A stretch of DNA of 64,000 nt from Palaemon carinicauda (taxonomy: Eukaryota > Arthropoda > Malacostraca > Decapoda > Palaemonidae), in assembly GCF_036898095.1 (NCBI RefSeq), contig NC_090744.1:94863228-94927227 (forward strand), written 5' to 3'. The notes under the pieces are model-generated. The model was not told the origin of the DNA and did no database searches. It worked only from the letters and a program-made list of their open reading frames with translations. Each line of letters starts with the position of its first letter. Within the stretch, counting starts at the first letter, position 1. This document shows, one piece after another, positions 51,906 to 63,252 of this stretch. The translations under genes were made by a program, and so were the position numbers.

Positions 51906-52828
51906 CTGTAGTGTATTACAGGGCAATGTAACCTAGGAAAACAACTACTTTTTCTTATAGAAAAAATTACGCTCTCTTCGAAAATGACACTCGTTCCTGT
52001 CGCAAATTAATAGTTTCAGAAATATATATACATCTATATCCTCCAATAATGGGGGACCCCCAGTGGGAACTCGGGGTTTTGGGTGGGGAAAACATACTGG
52101 GGAATCGATATATAACCGTAAAACAAGCCTTTTCTTCTCTATACATTACCTTCTTGAAATTATAATAACCGGAGGAAAATACAAAACAGTATATCTGGAT
52201 AAACTTTGGAGGCGCCGTTACAAAGATTGTGTCATGAAAAAATACAGTAACCAGTGCTGCCAACGTCCGATGTATATAAAATGTTATTTTGTGACCTGTC
52301 ATACTACTAGGCTAGGTTAGGTGGGTTTGTTAGGTTCTGTGCCCTTTTTGTACTTTTTATATATTGAGTAAAACTTATATGGAGAAATTATTTAAAATAC
52401 ACATGAAAATATCTATCATTACTATCTTTAGTAATTTCAGCGTGCCGTTGGTAACTCTGTGTACCATACGTCAACGTTGGTAACACTGTGTATTATTGGT
52501 AACGTTGCTAATGTTATCGTTCGTTCGTAAGAGAACATTGCAACTCAAAGTTATCCGAATTGGTTGATCTGTTTGTTTCCAATTGAAATGAACATCAAAT
52601 TCGGTTAATTCACGTTATTTACTATAGGAAAACAATTATATATCGTTTCCCCACCCAAAACCCCGAGTTCCCACTGGGGTTCCCCCATTATCGTAGGATA
52701 TAGATGTATATATATTTCTGAAACTATTCATTAGCGGCGGAAACGGGTGTCATTTTTGAAGAGCGTAATTTTTTCTATAAGAAAAAGTAGTTTTTTTCCT
52801 AGGTTACATTGCCCTGTAATACAGTACA
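51906..52828. mobile_element. Fold-back (inverted-repeat) element
   Basis: The left arm, about 51906-52112, and the right arm, about 52637-52828, are reverse complements. Matching blocks include ATTACAGGGCAATGTAACCT, AGTGGGAACTCGGGGTTTTG with GGTGGGGAAA, and TATACATCTATATCCT. The left arm has an extra stretch of about 11 bp near its inner end. The 525-bp middle has no coding capacity that I recognise. Probably a non-autonomous DNA transposon or MITE-like fold-back; no clear target duplication was found. Confidence 0.6.
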
Positions 52829-53455
52829 ATAATACATACAAGTAGCCGCTATCATACATACACCCCAAAGTTATTCTGATGGCATTATAGTGGCTTAGTT
52901 AACCTAACGTAACCTCTGGGGACTACCGGAAGGTTTGGCTTGATTGGGTACATTGCGGAACTCGAAATAGGATTTCTTAACCTAGTTCTTTAAGACCAGG
53001 TTGGTTTAATTCGAGAAAGGCTTCTGGTCTTGTTCTGCTGTCTCTCAATAAATTTACACTTTTCATTAAATAAAGTTGCATATACTTACGTAACTTATCC
53101 AGTTTTTAACGCAAGGAATTCGTATGCCGCTTTAAGATAATTGTCAACATAAATGATGTTTATTATTACACGATGTCACAGTTTCTATTCTTCATACAGA
53201 ATACAGCACAGGATGGCATGTTGACTTGTGTATAAGGTCACGTTGACACGATTCAGACTCGCATGATGGAGGTTGTATTGCAATGGTGAGGGAGGTAGAC
53301 ATGTGACGGCTCTCGTATCTATGACACAGTTTGCTCTCTATTTTTAATGGTGAGGTTTTTATATATGTATTCTTTTTAATTACTTTTTTGTGCTGCCTTT
53401 GTTTCAGACACGTCTTTATTCTTATTTTTTCTGTTTTGCCCTACTTATATCATGC

Positions 53456-53456
<1 letters not shown>
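52829..53456. other. AT-rich spacer, no gene seen
   Basis: No supported gene or repeat. Confidence 0.4.
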
Positions 53457-53548
<92 letters not shown>

Positions 53549-53642
53549 CATAGAAATTATTAGTATTATTATTATTAGCTAAGCTACAACCCTAGTTGGA
53601 AAAGCAGGATGATATAACACCAAGGGCTCCAACAGGGAAAAC
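53457..53642 (-). repeat. (ATT)n tract with dispersed short repeat
   Basis: About 30 ATT units (53457-53548), then GCTAAGCTACAACCCTAGTT, GGAAAAGCAGGATG and AAGGGCTCCAACAGGGAAAA. On the minus strand this is a short repeat ending in an (AAT)n tail. Related copies are at 57.0-57.4 kb in the other orientation. The tail suggests a SINE or a truncated retroelement 3' end. Confidence 0.7.
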
Positions 53643-54457
53643 ATATCTTTCATATATAAGCTATAAAGATATTTGTGCCAGCCTGGATGGGTAGGCCTAT
53701 TCAAAAGAAACATGCTTCCAACTGAAAATTGTTTGAACATTCCAAATTATTTTGTTATACCAACTTTACTTGTACAGTTATGGTTAATTTGTTGCAGGAC
53801 TTTTGGAACTATCTTAGATATTTTCGTATAATACTCTTTAAGGTGATGAAGGTACAAAGACACATTTTATTTTTCATTTGATATGCAGGCTCTGTCTTGT
53901 CAGATTTACCATCATCAGTAGGGATGCCTTAATTTGGTGAAAGGATTTATGTATCACCATGATCAGAAAAGCTGTAATAGACAGGGTCATCCATTTTAGG
54001 TTGGTTTGCTGTGAGCGATCAGACTAAAGTTTCCCACTATCACCAATCCACAGAGGACCGTGTGATGATGAAAGGGCCAAAATAAGGAATCTCTGAGGCT
54101 TTTGTCCTACAGTGTATTTGTTATTTTTGTCCGTTTAGTAATAAACATCAGTATTTAGAAAACCAATATAAACGCCTTTGTTAGTTCACACTTAGATATT
54201 TCTTTAAGGAACTTATTTTTTGGGTGGTAATGTCATATCATTTTAGCACTTATTGTTTAATCTTCCATATCCTAATATTCGTCAAAATATATATTCAGCT
54301 ACAAATTGATGCACAATAATTGTTGCAATTATTTGCGATGAGGAAGGTAGGTCTGATAATCCGACAGATTTCGTTTCCTGTAATGATCAAAGATTTAGAA
54401 ATATCTTGTTAATCAGTTTATCCATAACTTACAAAATTTATAAGAAAAAATATCCAA

Positions 54458-54460
<3 letters not shown>
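53643..54460. other. AT-rich spacer, no gene seen
   Basis: No supported gene. Confidence 0.4.

Positions 54461-54549
<89 letters not shown>
54461..54549. repeat. (TA)n microsatellite
   Basis: About 44 units. Confidence 0.97.
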
Positions 54550-54551
<2 letters not shown>

Positions 54552-54735
54552 ATTTTTAGCATCCGAATTTACTATTGCATTATCGTGTTAATTTCCCTTT
54601 TATTAATCAATCAACTTAGATTGCATCCTACTATGAAATATTGCCATCAATCCCAGAGCTTTTTATTATTCGCATACATTATAATCTACTTTCCCTTGTG
54701 TTTCTTAACCAATCAAGTTGAGTCTAACAATGGGG

Positions 54736-54870
<135 letters not shown>

Positions 54871-55352
54871 TTGCTACAGAGTTCCATCAAAGTAACCAGA
54901 TGTCCCGTAGTTGACGGGATCATCACATATTTATCACATATGTCCTGTCCTGCCCTTTGTCCCGTATTTTTAATATTGAAAAAAAGAAAAAAAAACAATA
55001 TACTTGTCCTGGTCTGAGTTCACCACATGTGCTGCTCGAACCAAGCACAATCTCTTGGGAGCAGAAATATGTATGGATACTGGTATTTTTTTTATCCCTA
55101 TCCCTTATCAGAACATATTTCCTCAATAAGCGCATAATCAACGTCACAAAATGCGAATTAAAGTTACGTAGTTATTACATTATTCAAGCTCGATATTATA
55201 ATAGCTCTCAAACCAGCAAACAAAAGCAAAGGCAAGCTGTAAAATTCATCTTACTCTTGATAACGTCACTAAGACATATTTTCTGAATATATTTAGTAAT
55301 CAGAATTTATCTCTAATAGCATATGTTATTCAAACATCCTATAATGTTATAA

Positions 55353-55556
<204 letters not shown>

Positions 55557-55617
55557 AAAAAAATATATATTTTAAATTCCCCTAAAAATTAAAGAAAAAA
55601 TCTTCAGTCCCGACGTA

Positions 55618-56152
55618 CTAGAGCGTTTGAAAATGACTGTATGGAAATTCGGCAGGTTTCTCAAACAGCAATTCATAAGACCTTGTCGCTCTCTCTTGAC
55701 GATATATTCCTGTCTTCTGATTGGCCAAATCCTCATCAGCTGTGATTGGTGGTTCCTTTCCGTATTATAGCTTCACACACACACACACATCTAACATTGT
55801 ACCAAAATCGCCGGAAAGTATTCCTTCAAATTTGACCTATTTATTTAACTTATACCCTTTCAAAAATTCATTGTGTATTAATTTCATAAATAATAACAAT
55901 TTTCGAGTTCATTTCCATAAAAATTGTAATTTTGAGTCACAGTTTAGAAATAATAAGTATAGTTTTTTTTTTTTACCTCTTCCCGGTTAAATTCATTCAA
56001 TTACACAATTGGATGACGTCACATACAAACACCAATCACAGCTGAGAATGAATCAGCCAATGAGAAGCTAAATATTTCCCGCTTGAATGTATAAGGCGAG
56101 AAAGTCCCTTTGATTTATGGTTTGTTTTTGAGTTATTCTTTCAAACGCCCAA
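55618..56152. promoter_or_regulatory. Inverted pair of CCAAT-box clusters, possible promoter or fold-back
   Basis: The left arm has TCTGATTGGCCAAATCC and CAGCTGTGATTGGTGG. The right arm has the reverse complement arrangement: ACCAATCACAGCTGAG, then CAGCCAATGAGAAG. The outer ends are GCGTTTGAAA and TTTCAAACGC. The right arm also holds TGACGTCA (CRE-like, about 56014), TTTCCCGC (E2F-like), a following CTTGAA and a TATAA (about 56091). This could be a divergent promoter or a fold-back transposon carrying such motifs. No coding exon was recognised on either side. Confidence 0.35.
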
Positions 56153-56404
56153 GTAAAGGATACAAATACAAATTGAATTTAGGATTTAGGCCTCATTTAA
56201 AATGACCAGTTAATACCCCGATACCATAGAGCTCGTGTGCCCTTGTCATTGCAAGGGAATTCTCAAGTTATGGAAGGTATCAATTTCCTTAGCCATATTT
56301 GTCACTTTAAACACCACCCCCACCCCCGAATACGTCCATAAAATAAATGGTCGCCTCAGTTTTCAGCATTTCACTAATGTATTGGAACTGATGATGGTGA
56401 TGTT

Positions 56405-56405
<1 letters not shown>

Positions 56406-56494
<89 letters not shown>
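56406..56494. repeat. (GA)n microsatellite
   Basis: About 44 units. Confidence 0.97.
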
Positions 56495-56496
<2 letters not shown>

Positions 56497-57000
56497 AAAA
56501 AAAAACATTTAAAAATAAAAAATTTGGATAGACAACAATAGCTGTCTGTTACCTCCATGGGGTAGGTCCTGCTTAGATAGAACCAAAAATCAACAAAAGG
56601 AAAATAATTGAATTACAGCAGCTGTACGAAGAATACGAAGAAGAAAAGAAGATAATATGAAACGTACTGTTTAAGAAAGAAGGAATAGAGAGAAGAAAAG
56701 AATATATTTATCAGATGTGGAAAAAAGTGAGAGAAGAAAACAAAAGAATTAGAATAAAAAAAAAAAAAACAAGGATGTGCCGATGGAAAGGCGAGTCAGT
56801 CCACCCAACAACTGAACTGAATTGAACAGTCCACCATCATCCCTCGCTAAACGCGTCGAGTCGAGACTGGGGGAACAATGGAGTGTAAACATGGTTTCCT
56901 GGCGTTGTTTTTTCGTTATAAATAGCACAGTAGCGAAAGGGGAAAATATCTTCCATAGAACGTGTGACTTTTAATGTTATTACTCTTCTTAAAATATTCT
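56495..57000. other. A-rich spacer, no gene seen
   Basis: Purine-rich sequence, no supported gene. Confidence 0.4.
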
Positions 57001-57009
57001 ATTTTCCTT

Positions 57010-57112
57010 ATTTCCTTTCCTCACTGGGCTATTTTCCCTGTTGAGCCCTCAGGCTTATAGCATCCTGTTTTTCCAACTAAGGTTGTAGCTTAGCAAGTAA
57101 TAATAATAATAT
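57010..57112 (+). repeat. Dispersed short repeat with (AAT)n tail
   Basis: CACTGGGCTATTTTCCCTGT, GCTTATAGCATCCTG, AACTAAGGTTGTAGCTTAGC then AATAATAATAATA. Same repeat as 53575-53642 in opposite orientation. Confidence 0.7.
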
Positions 57113-57184
57113 GAAATATGTTTTAATGTTGTTACTGTATTTAAGATATTTTATTTTAATTGTTCATTACTTCTCATATTCTGC

Positions 57185-57424
57185 ATTTATTTCCTTCCCT
57201 CACTGGGCTATTTTTCTGTTGGAGCCCTTATACTCACTGATCATAGTTGTTTTGGCTAATTTTTCATGGCCGGATGCCTTTCCTTCCGCCAACCCTCCCC
57301 ATTTACCCGGGCTTGGGACCGGCACGAAGTTGAGGCTGGCTTGCCCACCCTCAGTGGCTGGAGCCCTTGGGCTTATAAAATCTTGTTTTTCAAACTGGGG
57401 TTGTAACTTAGCCAGTAATAATAG
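57185..57424 (+). repeat. Second copy of the dispersed repeat, interrupted
   Basis: The first half (CACTGGGCTATTTTTCTGTT, GGAGCCCTT) and second half (GAGCCCTTGGGCTTATAAAA, AACTTAGCCAGTAATAATA) are separated by about 115 bp of unrelated, more GC-rich sequence, suggesting an internal insertion or two adjacent partial copies. Confidence 0.55.
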
Positions 57425-57429
57425 TCACA

Positions 57430-59345
57430 AACCTGACTTTTGCAAGGATTTAGGAATCCAGGTGAATCTAGAGAAGTCCAGCCTCGTCCCTCAACAATGT
57501 ATCAAATACCTAGGCATGGAGATCGACTTGGCCCAAGCCAGGGATTTTCCATCTGCTGATAGGGCAATAATATTCAGGCAAGTGGTAAAATCCTTTCTCG
57601 AAAGAGAATCACTCCCATTGTGCTCTTGCCAGAAGATTCTGGAACACCTCGCCTCATTAGAGAAATTGGTCCCCTTCAGGAGGATCCAACTTTGCTTGGT
57701 GCAGTCAGCTCTGAAGAGCCAGTGGTCACAAGTGCCTATGCCTCAAGAAATGGTGACAGATCTCCAATGGTGGCTGAGACAAGAGAACCTGCTAACAAGC
57801 ACACCCCTACAGGTTCCTCCTCTGGAGTGCCTTCTGTTCTCCGATACCTTTTGCCAACTTCGAAGGGAGCAGATTTCAGGCCTTTCACACCACTGTGGTG
57901 TTAATGAGTGATAACTCCAGTGGTGACCTACATCTCCAAACAAGGCGGCTTGGTATTGCACCTGCTATGCCAGCTAATAATGGGAATCCACCATAGGGTG
58001 CAAGTCAATGCAGTATCTCTCAGCGATATTCATTCCCGGGAAGAGGAACGTTATTGCAGATCATCTGAGTAGACCAGGGATGATAGTTGGTTAGAGTCTT
58101 GTGACTTTGTTGGGTTCCCCAACTCTGGACATGTTCGCCACACACCTGAACACCAAACTCACAGTGCATTGCTCGCTAGGACCAGACCCAGGAGCGGCGA
58201 TGGAAGACACCTTCTAATACCCATGGGACGGATTTGACCTACCCGCCTTTCTTTCGTTCTGTCTGATTTGTCAGGTGCTGAACAGAGTATGCCTGTCCCA
58301 AGAAGTCAGAGTAATGCTAGTAGCCCCAAAGTTGCCATACGTGGAGTGGTATCCAGACTTGCCGGATCTTCTCATGTAAGCACCAAGAGAACTTCTAGAA
58401 TGGTCAAGCCTACTACGCTAACTACACGTTCGAGGGTTCCACAAGGCAGTCCACTGCCTAGCTCTTCTCGGCTGGAGGTTATCCAACTTCTCTGAAAGGA
58501 TTTTCGGGACAGACTGCAAAACAACTTCATGGATACCTCCATAAGTTGTCCGCAGCTGTCTACCAGTCTAAGTGGTCAACTTTCTGTGATTGGTGTTATA
58601 AGGGGAATATTGCTCCACTCAAGGCCACTATTCTCCTGATTGCTGACTTTTCAGTGTTCTTGAGGATTGGTTAGTCCCTCTCGGTCACTGTTGTTAGAAA
58701 GGTTACCGCTCAGCTTTGAGCCAGGTATTTAATCTGAAGGGTCTTAATCTCTCCTCTTCATGGAATTCTCCGCTCTCATCAGGAGTTTTGAACAGACCTG
58801 CCCTCTTCTGGGAAGGCCTCCCCCTTAGGTCCCTTAAGATGGCCCTTATGAACTCTAATCAGGGATCTTCCCCTAATGATTGCCCTCCTCCTTGCTCTAG
58901 CCTCAGCCAAGAAGGTAAGCAGATTACATGGCTCATCTTATTTCACATTCTAAGAGGTGGAAAGAATTATCCTTATCTTTTATTCCTGAGTTTGTGGCTT
59001 AAACTTAAAATCGTGGCATACTTGACTCTAGATTTTACACTTTCATGATCTTGTCTCTCAAAGAGGTAACTGATGATCCGGATAATTTTACTCGGTCCCA
59101 TAAGAGCAGTCAGCAAATACAGTACCTGAGGAGGACAGCCCCTTTTGGACCTAAAATTCCTAATTTATTTATGAGTATTGATTGTTCCAAAAAGAAAATC
59201 TCTTAGAATAATAATTCATTTTGGTTGTGAGAAACTATTATGGGAGCATATAAATTCTCATTAGGAAGCGTCGCCAGGGGGCCTCTCGAGCACATGACAT
59301 TCGTGGCCTTACCACAACCTTAGTGCAAAGATTATATCATCAAGA
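57430..59345 (+). pseudogene. Family F DIRS relic: RT end, RNase H, YR
   Basis: Plus-strand fragment starting in the RT thumb (DLGIQVNLEKSSLVPQQCIK, YLGMEIDLAQARDFPSADRA), then LASLEKLVPFRRIQLCLV and a damaged RNase H near 57.8-58.1 kb. A post-RNase H block follows near 58.1-58.4 kb, then a YR whose last recognisable piece is HDIRGLTTTLVQRL at about 59.3 kb. Many stops and frameshifts. The 5' part (gag, RT palm) is missing and replaced by the dispersed repeat. Similar to the 27-29 kb relic in layout and sequence. Confidence 0.6.
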
Positions 59346-62239
59346 CTGAGGTAAATGAAACAAAGGGATAGAAAATAAAGGGAAATTTTTCAGTTTACAT
59401 TTATAATGCTTGTACTATTGTTAATTATAAAATTAAATCAAATGCTGGAGTGACTTCACACACAACACACAATAACAACATAAAGATAAATATTTCTTAT
59501 ACCTGACCTTTCTAATACATGCAATGTTTAGCCAATATTTATTTAGATGTAGTTATTATTAAATGTTTATCAATAAATTATATGGAAATGCTGTTCTACA
59601 AATAGCTCATGAAACACAATACAGTAGTTTACTGACATCTAACTCTAGAAAAGGCAGCAATAACATAAGAATGTTATGATTTTGATAATGATGGATAATA
59701 TACTATAGCATCTTTTGAGTTCAAACCAGTAGAAAAAAAAAACATTTTAGACCTACTGTACAGTATATGTTACTTAGTAATGATAATGCCATCATGACCA
59801 AGAGTTGATCTGCATAGTTATCCATATGGGTCATCAGTATAAATCTTTTTTATACTAATATTATAAGCTTACCTATACAGATTTCAAGGTTTTGTTGCAA
59901 CTGTTGTGAGATTTGATCTTATCATTATCTATCAATAAATACTGTACCAAATTCATAGCATTTGTAACCATTTGTAACAGAACTTAGTAAGAATAAAGGT
60001 GGAAAGAACATCATTAAAATCCACAAAAGCTACACAAAAGTGGTTGTGGCTCATACATATCTATAGAAAATTTTTTATGAAGTTTCACCTTTGTTATTAT
60101 GAAAAATAGGTATAAAACAATGTTGATTGAAATAAAGGGAGGAAAAAATTAGCACCCAAGGCATCTTTGAGGTTTCGAGATTTTAAGTACAAAGCAGGGA
60201 ATTAAAAATTAGAAAAAAATTATAGGGTTCCATTTAACACTAATATGTAACCAGCAAAAATCACATCCACACTTAGGAATAGCTATAATAATGGCAGTGA
60301 AAACTTATGGTGTTATATATACTAATACTGTACTAGGAAAAACCTTCAATCAATTTTTATGACAACTCTAAATTCTTGAGATAATCTTATCCCAAACATA
60401 TTTGCTATGCTTTATACCAGCTTGGTTAACTCCAACCCTTCATTAATTTCTAGGTACAGAAAATTGCTAACAGATTTTGAGATATGAGAATGCAATAGGC
60501 ACCAAAATTATAATGCAGATGAGTGTATTCTGAGACCTGAATAACATTGTCTGAAAATAAAAAGTACATGACATTTAGAAAAAAACTATGTCAGTTCAGA
60601 GTTATGAATGGCACTTCTTCAATGAAACCTCCATTCCAACAAGCATCAACAATATGGCACACATGTAAAAGTAAAGGTTTTCATTATAGATAAAGATGAG
60701 ATACTATTACACCAAACTGTGGCCTGCTACCCATCTTGCATACCAAAAATTGTAAAATCTATCATGAGATATTCTCCTTACACTTGGATGTTTGGCCTTA
60801 TAGTTGATTTTAAAATCTGCAAATTTACAGTACAGTATAACTGATAATTTCTCTTGCATTGGTTTGTTTTTCATTTATTTGGTACATGATTTCAAATGCA
60901 GTAAAGATTTTTTATATTTAAAACTTAAAGTCCGGTCACACCTTACTGAGCACAATTGTGTTTGATGAATATCAAAGATCTTTGTTTCAAAGTTGCAGTG
61001 CATACAATTCTTGAAAAGGCTTGAGGTGTTTCACTGTCACCTTTTTACTCCTTACAACCAAAGATGCCTAATTGCCTTATTAAATTCACAATTGAAATTA
61101 ATCTATAAGGTCTGGTGAGTTGTCACAGTATTAAGCAGGTTTTTGAAGATTTTTTCATGAACCAGCTACATCAAAGCTTTAATTAAACAAATATTGATGA
61201 AAATCATGTAATATAATTTAAATATGATAAAAACTTTAAAATACTCATAAAAAATATCAATTCTAAACATTCAGAAGACACTACCTTTAATTGTATGATG
61301 ACTCAACCAATAACTTGTAAAGTTGGTAGGTAAGGGCTCACCCAATTGGAGCGTACAGTACCTTGCCTCTCGCTTCACTTTCTGCTGTGTGATCACAGCA
61401 AAATTTTAATCAAACAAGCTTACTTTATTTTCCTCCTTTAAAAAAGTGGAATTTATCAAAGGAGGTTTGAATTTAACTATTAAAGATATACCATTCTAGT
61501 CAACCGTCTGAGATTAAGTATGATAATGACAATAATAACAATAATCTCACACTGGGATCAAACCCAGGACTTTTCAAATGACAGTATCAATATTTTACAC
61601 ACTATGATTATTGACACTTACATTATTTTCCAAACTCAACAGCAGTACAAACAATGACCTAAACCCAGAAAATCACACGAGAAGAAATAGAATAAAATTT
61701 CTACATTACAGAAATATTTCTACATAAAGTATCTTGTATTAACTTTTAAATATGAGCTATCTATACCAAACATTGCTATGTGCTACCTGCAAAATATGAA
61801 ATAGTACTCTTTTATTATAATTATCATTAAAGCCACTTAATTTCCCATACTGTGATTTCTAAGTACTCCAGATCAGAAATAATTAAACACAAAAAGACAA
61901 GTCTTCTCACATTTAAAAACCTAAAGTATATCTTACTCAGTCCCATGAAAACAAGTTTACAGCTTACTTTTTAGAAAACATTAAAGCACGTTCATATTGC
62001 CGCCTCATAATTACAAAAACTCTATCCTAATATTTTAAAGGCACTCCTTGATTGTTAAATCAGAAGTATAACTCCCAATTCTATGTACAGTAAGATATAT
62101 CATAAACATTACGAATTGTAAGGGTCATGTCCACAAAAGACAACAAAGCTATCATTATATTGAATGACTCAGCTACTGGAATACCATTGTAGTTTCCACA
62201 TATTTCACAGTCTGAGTACCCAAGCCAAATGAATTATCC
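59346..62239 (-). other. AT-rich non-coding DNA, upper part possibly a 3' UTR
   Basis: About 2.9 kb without a supported ORF or repeat. The part next to 62240 follows the stop codon of a host-like exon on the minus strand and may be its 3' UTR; I could not fix a poly(A) site. Confidence 0.4.
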
Positions 62240-62331
62240 TTATTTGTTTACAAGACCACGCTCTCCATTTACTCCAAAGTTATACAGTCCTGCAGCTCTT
62301 CTTGTAAAGTAATTGGGAGGTTCTTTAAATG
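62240..62331 (-). CDS. Host-like last exon of a small protein, not recognised
   Basis: Minus strand. A strong acceptor (TTTTTTGTTTTCCAAG) is followed at 62331 by an exon entering in phase 1. It encodes 29 residues, FKEPPNYFTRRAAGLYNFG then VNGERGLVNK, and ends in TAA (62240-62242). The composition is that of a real folded protein end and not low complexity, but I do not recognise the family. A diverged inverted copy with its own acceptor-like CCCAG lies at 62.84-62.94 kb on the plus strand. Preceding exons would be at higher coordinates and were not found. Confidence 0.45.
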
Positions 62332-62938
62332 CTTGGAAAACAAAAAATGACAAGATATGTTGAGCAATGGGGGACGGGTAATAAAAATCTAGCTTGGTTT
62401 CCTCACCAAACGACCTGGAACTGACATAGTCAACCTAACAGAAGTTTGTGATGCCAGCATACATAAACAGATCATGATGCCAGCGTACATTTGATATATA
62501 TTCAAAATATATACTAAATTGAAAATGGAGTAATTACTCAAAAGTCTATAAAATATACAATTCACAAATAATGACACTTGAATAATTACTCCATTTTTAA
62601 TTTAGTATATATTTTGAATATAAAGCATATCGAATGTACGCTGGCATCATGAACTTCCGTTTATGTACGCTGGCATCACAAACTTCCGTTTATGTACTCT
62701 GCATCACAAACTTCTGGTTGTTGACTATGTTGACAATGTCAGTTCTAGATCGTTTAGTGAAGAAACCAAGCTAATTTTTTTTTTCATAACCTATCCCCCC
62801 TTGCTCAACATATCTCGTCATTTTGTACTTTCCCAGCATTCAAAGAACATCCTAATTACTGTACAAGAAGAGGAGAGCTGCAGAACTGCATATTTTGGGA
62901 GTAAATGGAGAGGGTGGTCTTGTAAACAAAATACCAAA
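62240..62938. repeat. Long inverted repeat including the exon
   Basis: The left arm, 62240-62540, and right arm, about 62583-62938, are reverse complements with about 10-15% divergence by eye and a centre of about 45 bp. Matching blocks include CTAAATTGAAAATGGAGTAA, TAGCTTGGTTTCCTCACC and TTGTTTACAAGACCACGC. The right arm has one or two extra copies of TACGCTGGCATCACAAACTT. Confidence 0.7.
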
Positions 62939-63252
62939 TTACCATACTATCCAAACAGCTTTTAGCAGAAATACTGCTATTCACGTCTTACTTAATTATT
63001 GGCCAATTGAAAAGATTGAATTGCTAAAACTTGCAGATGGCCAGGACAGCCAACTGAAGGTCTGTGATCTATCGTAACTTCTTGAGCACCAACACGTCAT
63101 CAAAATCTTTGGCACAGAAGTTTCAGGCCTATTACTAGGACATATTCTTAATTCAACACAAAAAAAATAATAGAAATAGGACTTTACAGTTTTTGTAATA
63201 ATATAGCTGAATTAAATTCTTTTCCTTTGATATAAAATTTCACATATTTTGT

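Noticed and set aside
52830..54400. Search for tRNA or other small RNA genes in the AT-rich spacers
   Set aside because: No A and B box pair with a cloverleaf could be seen by eye.
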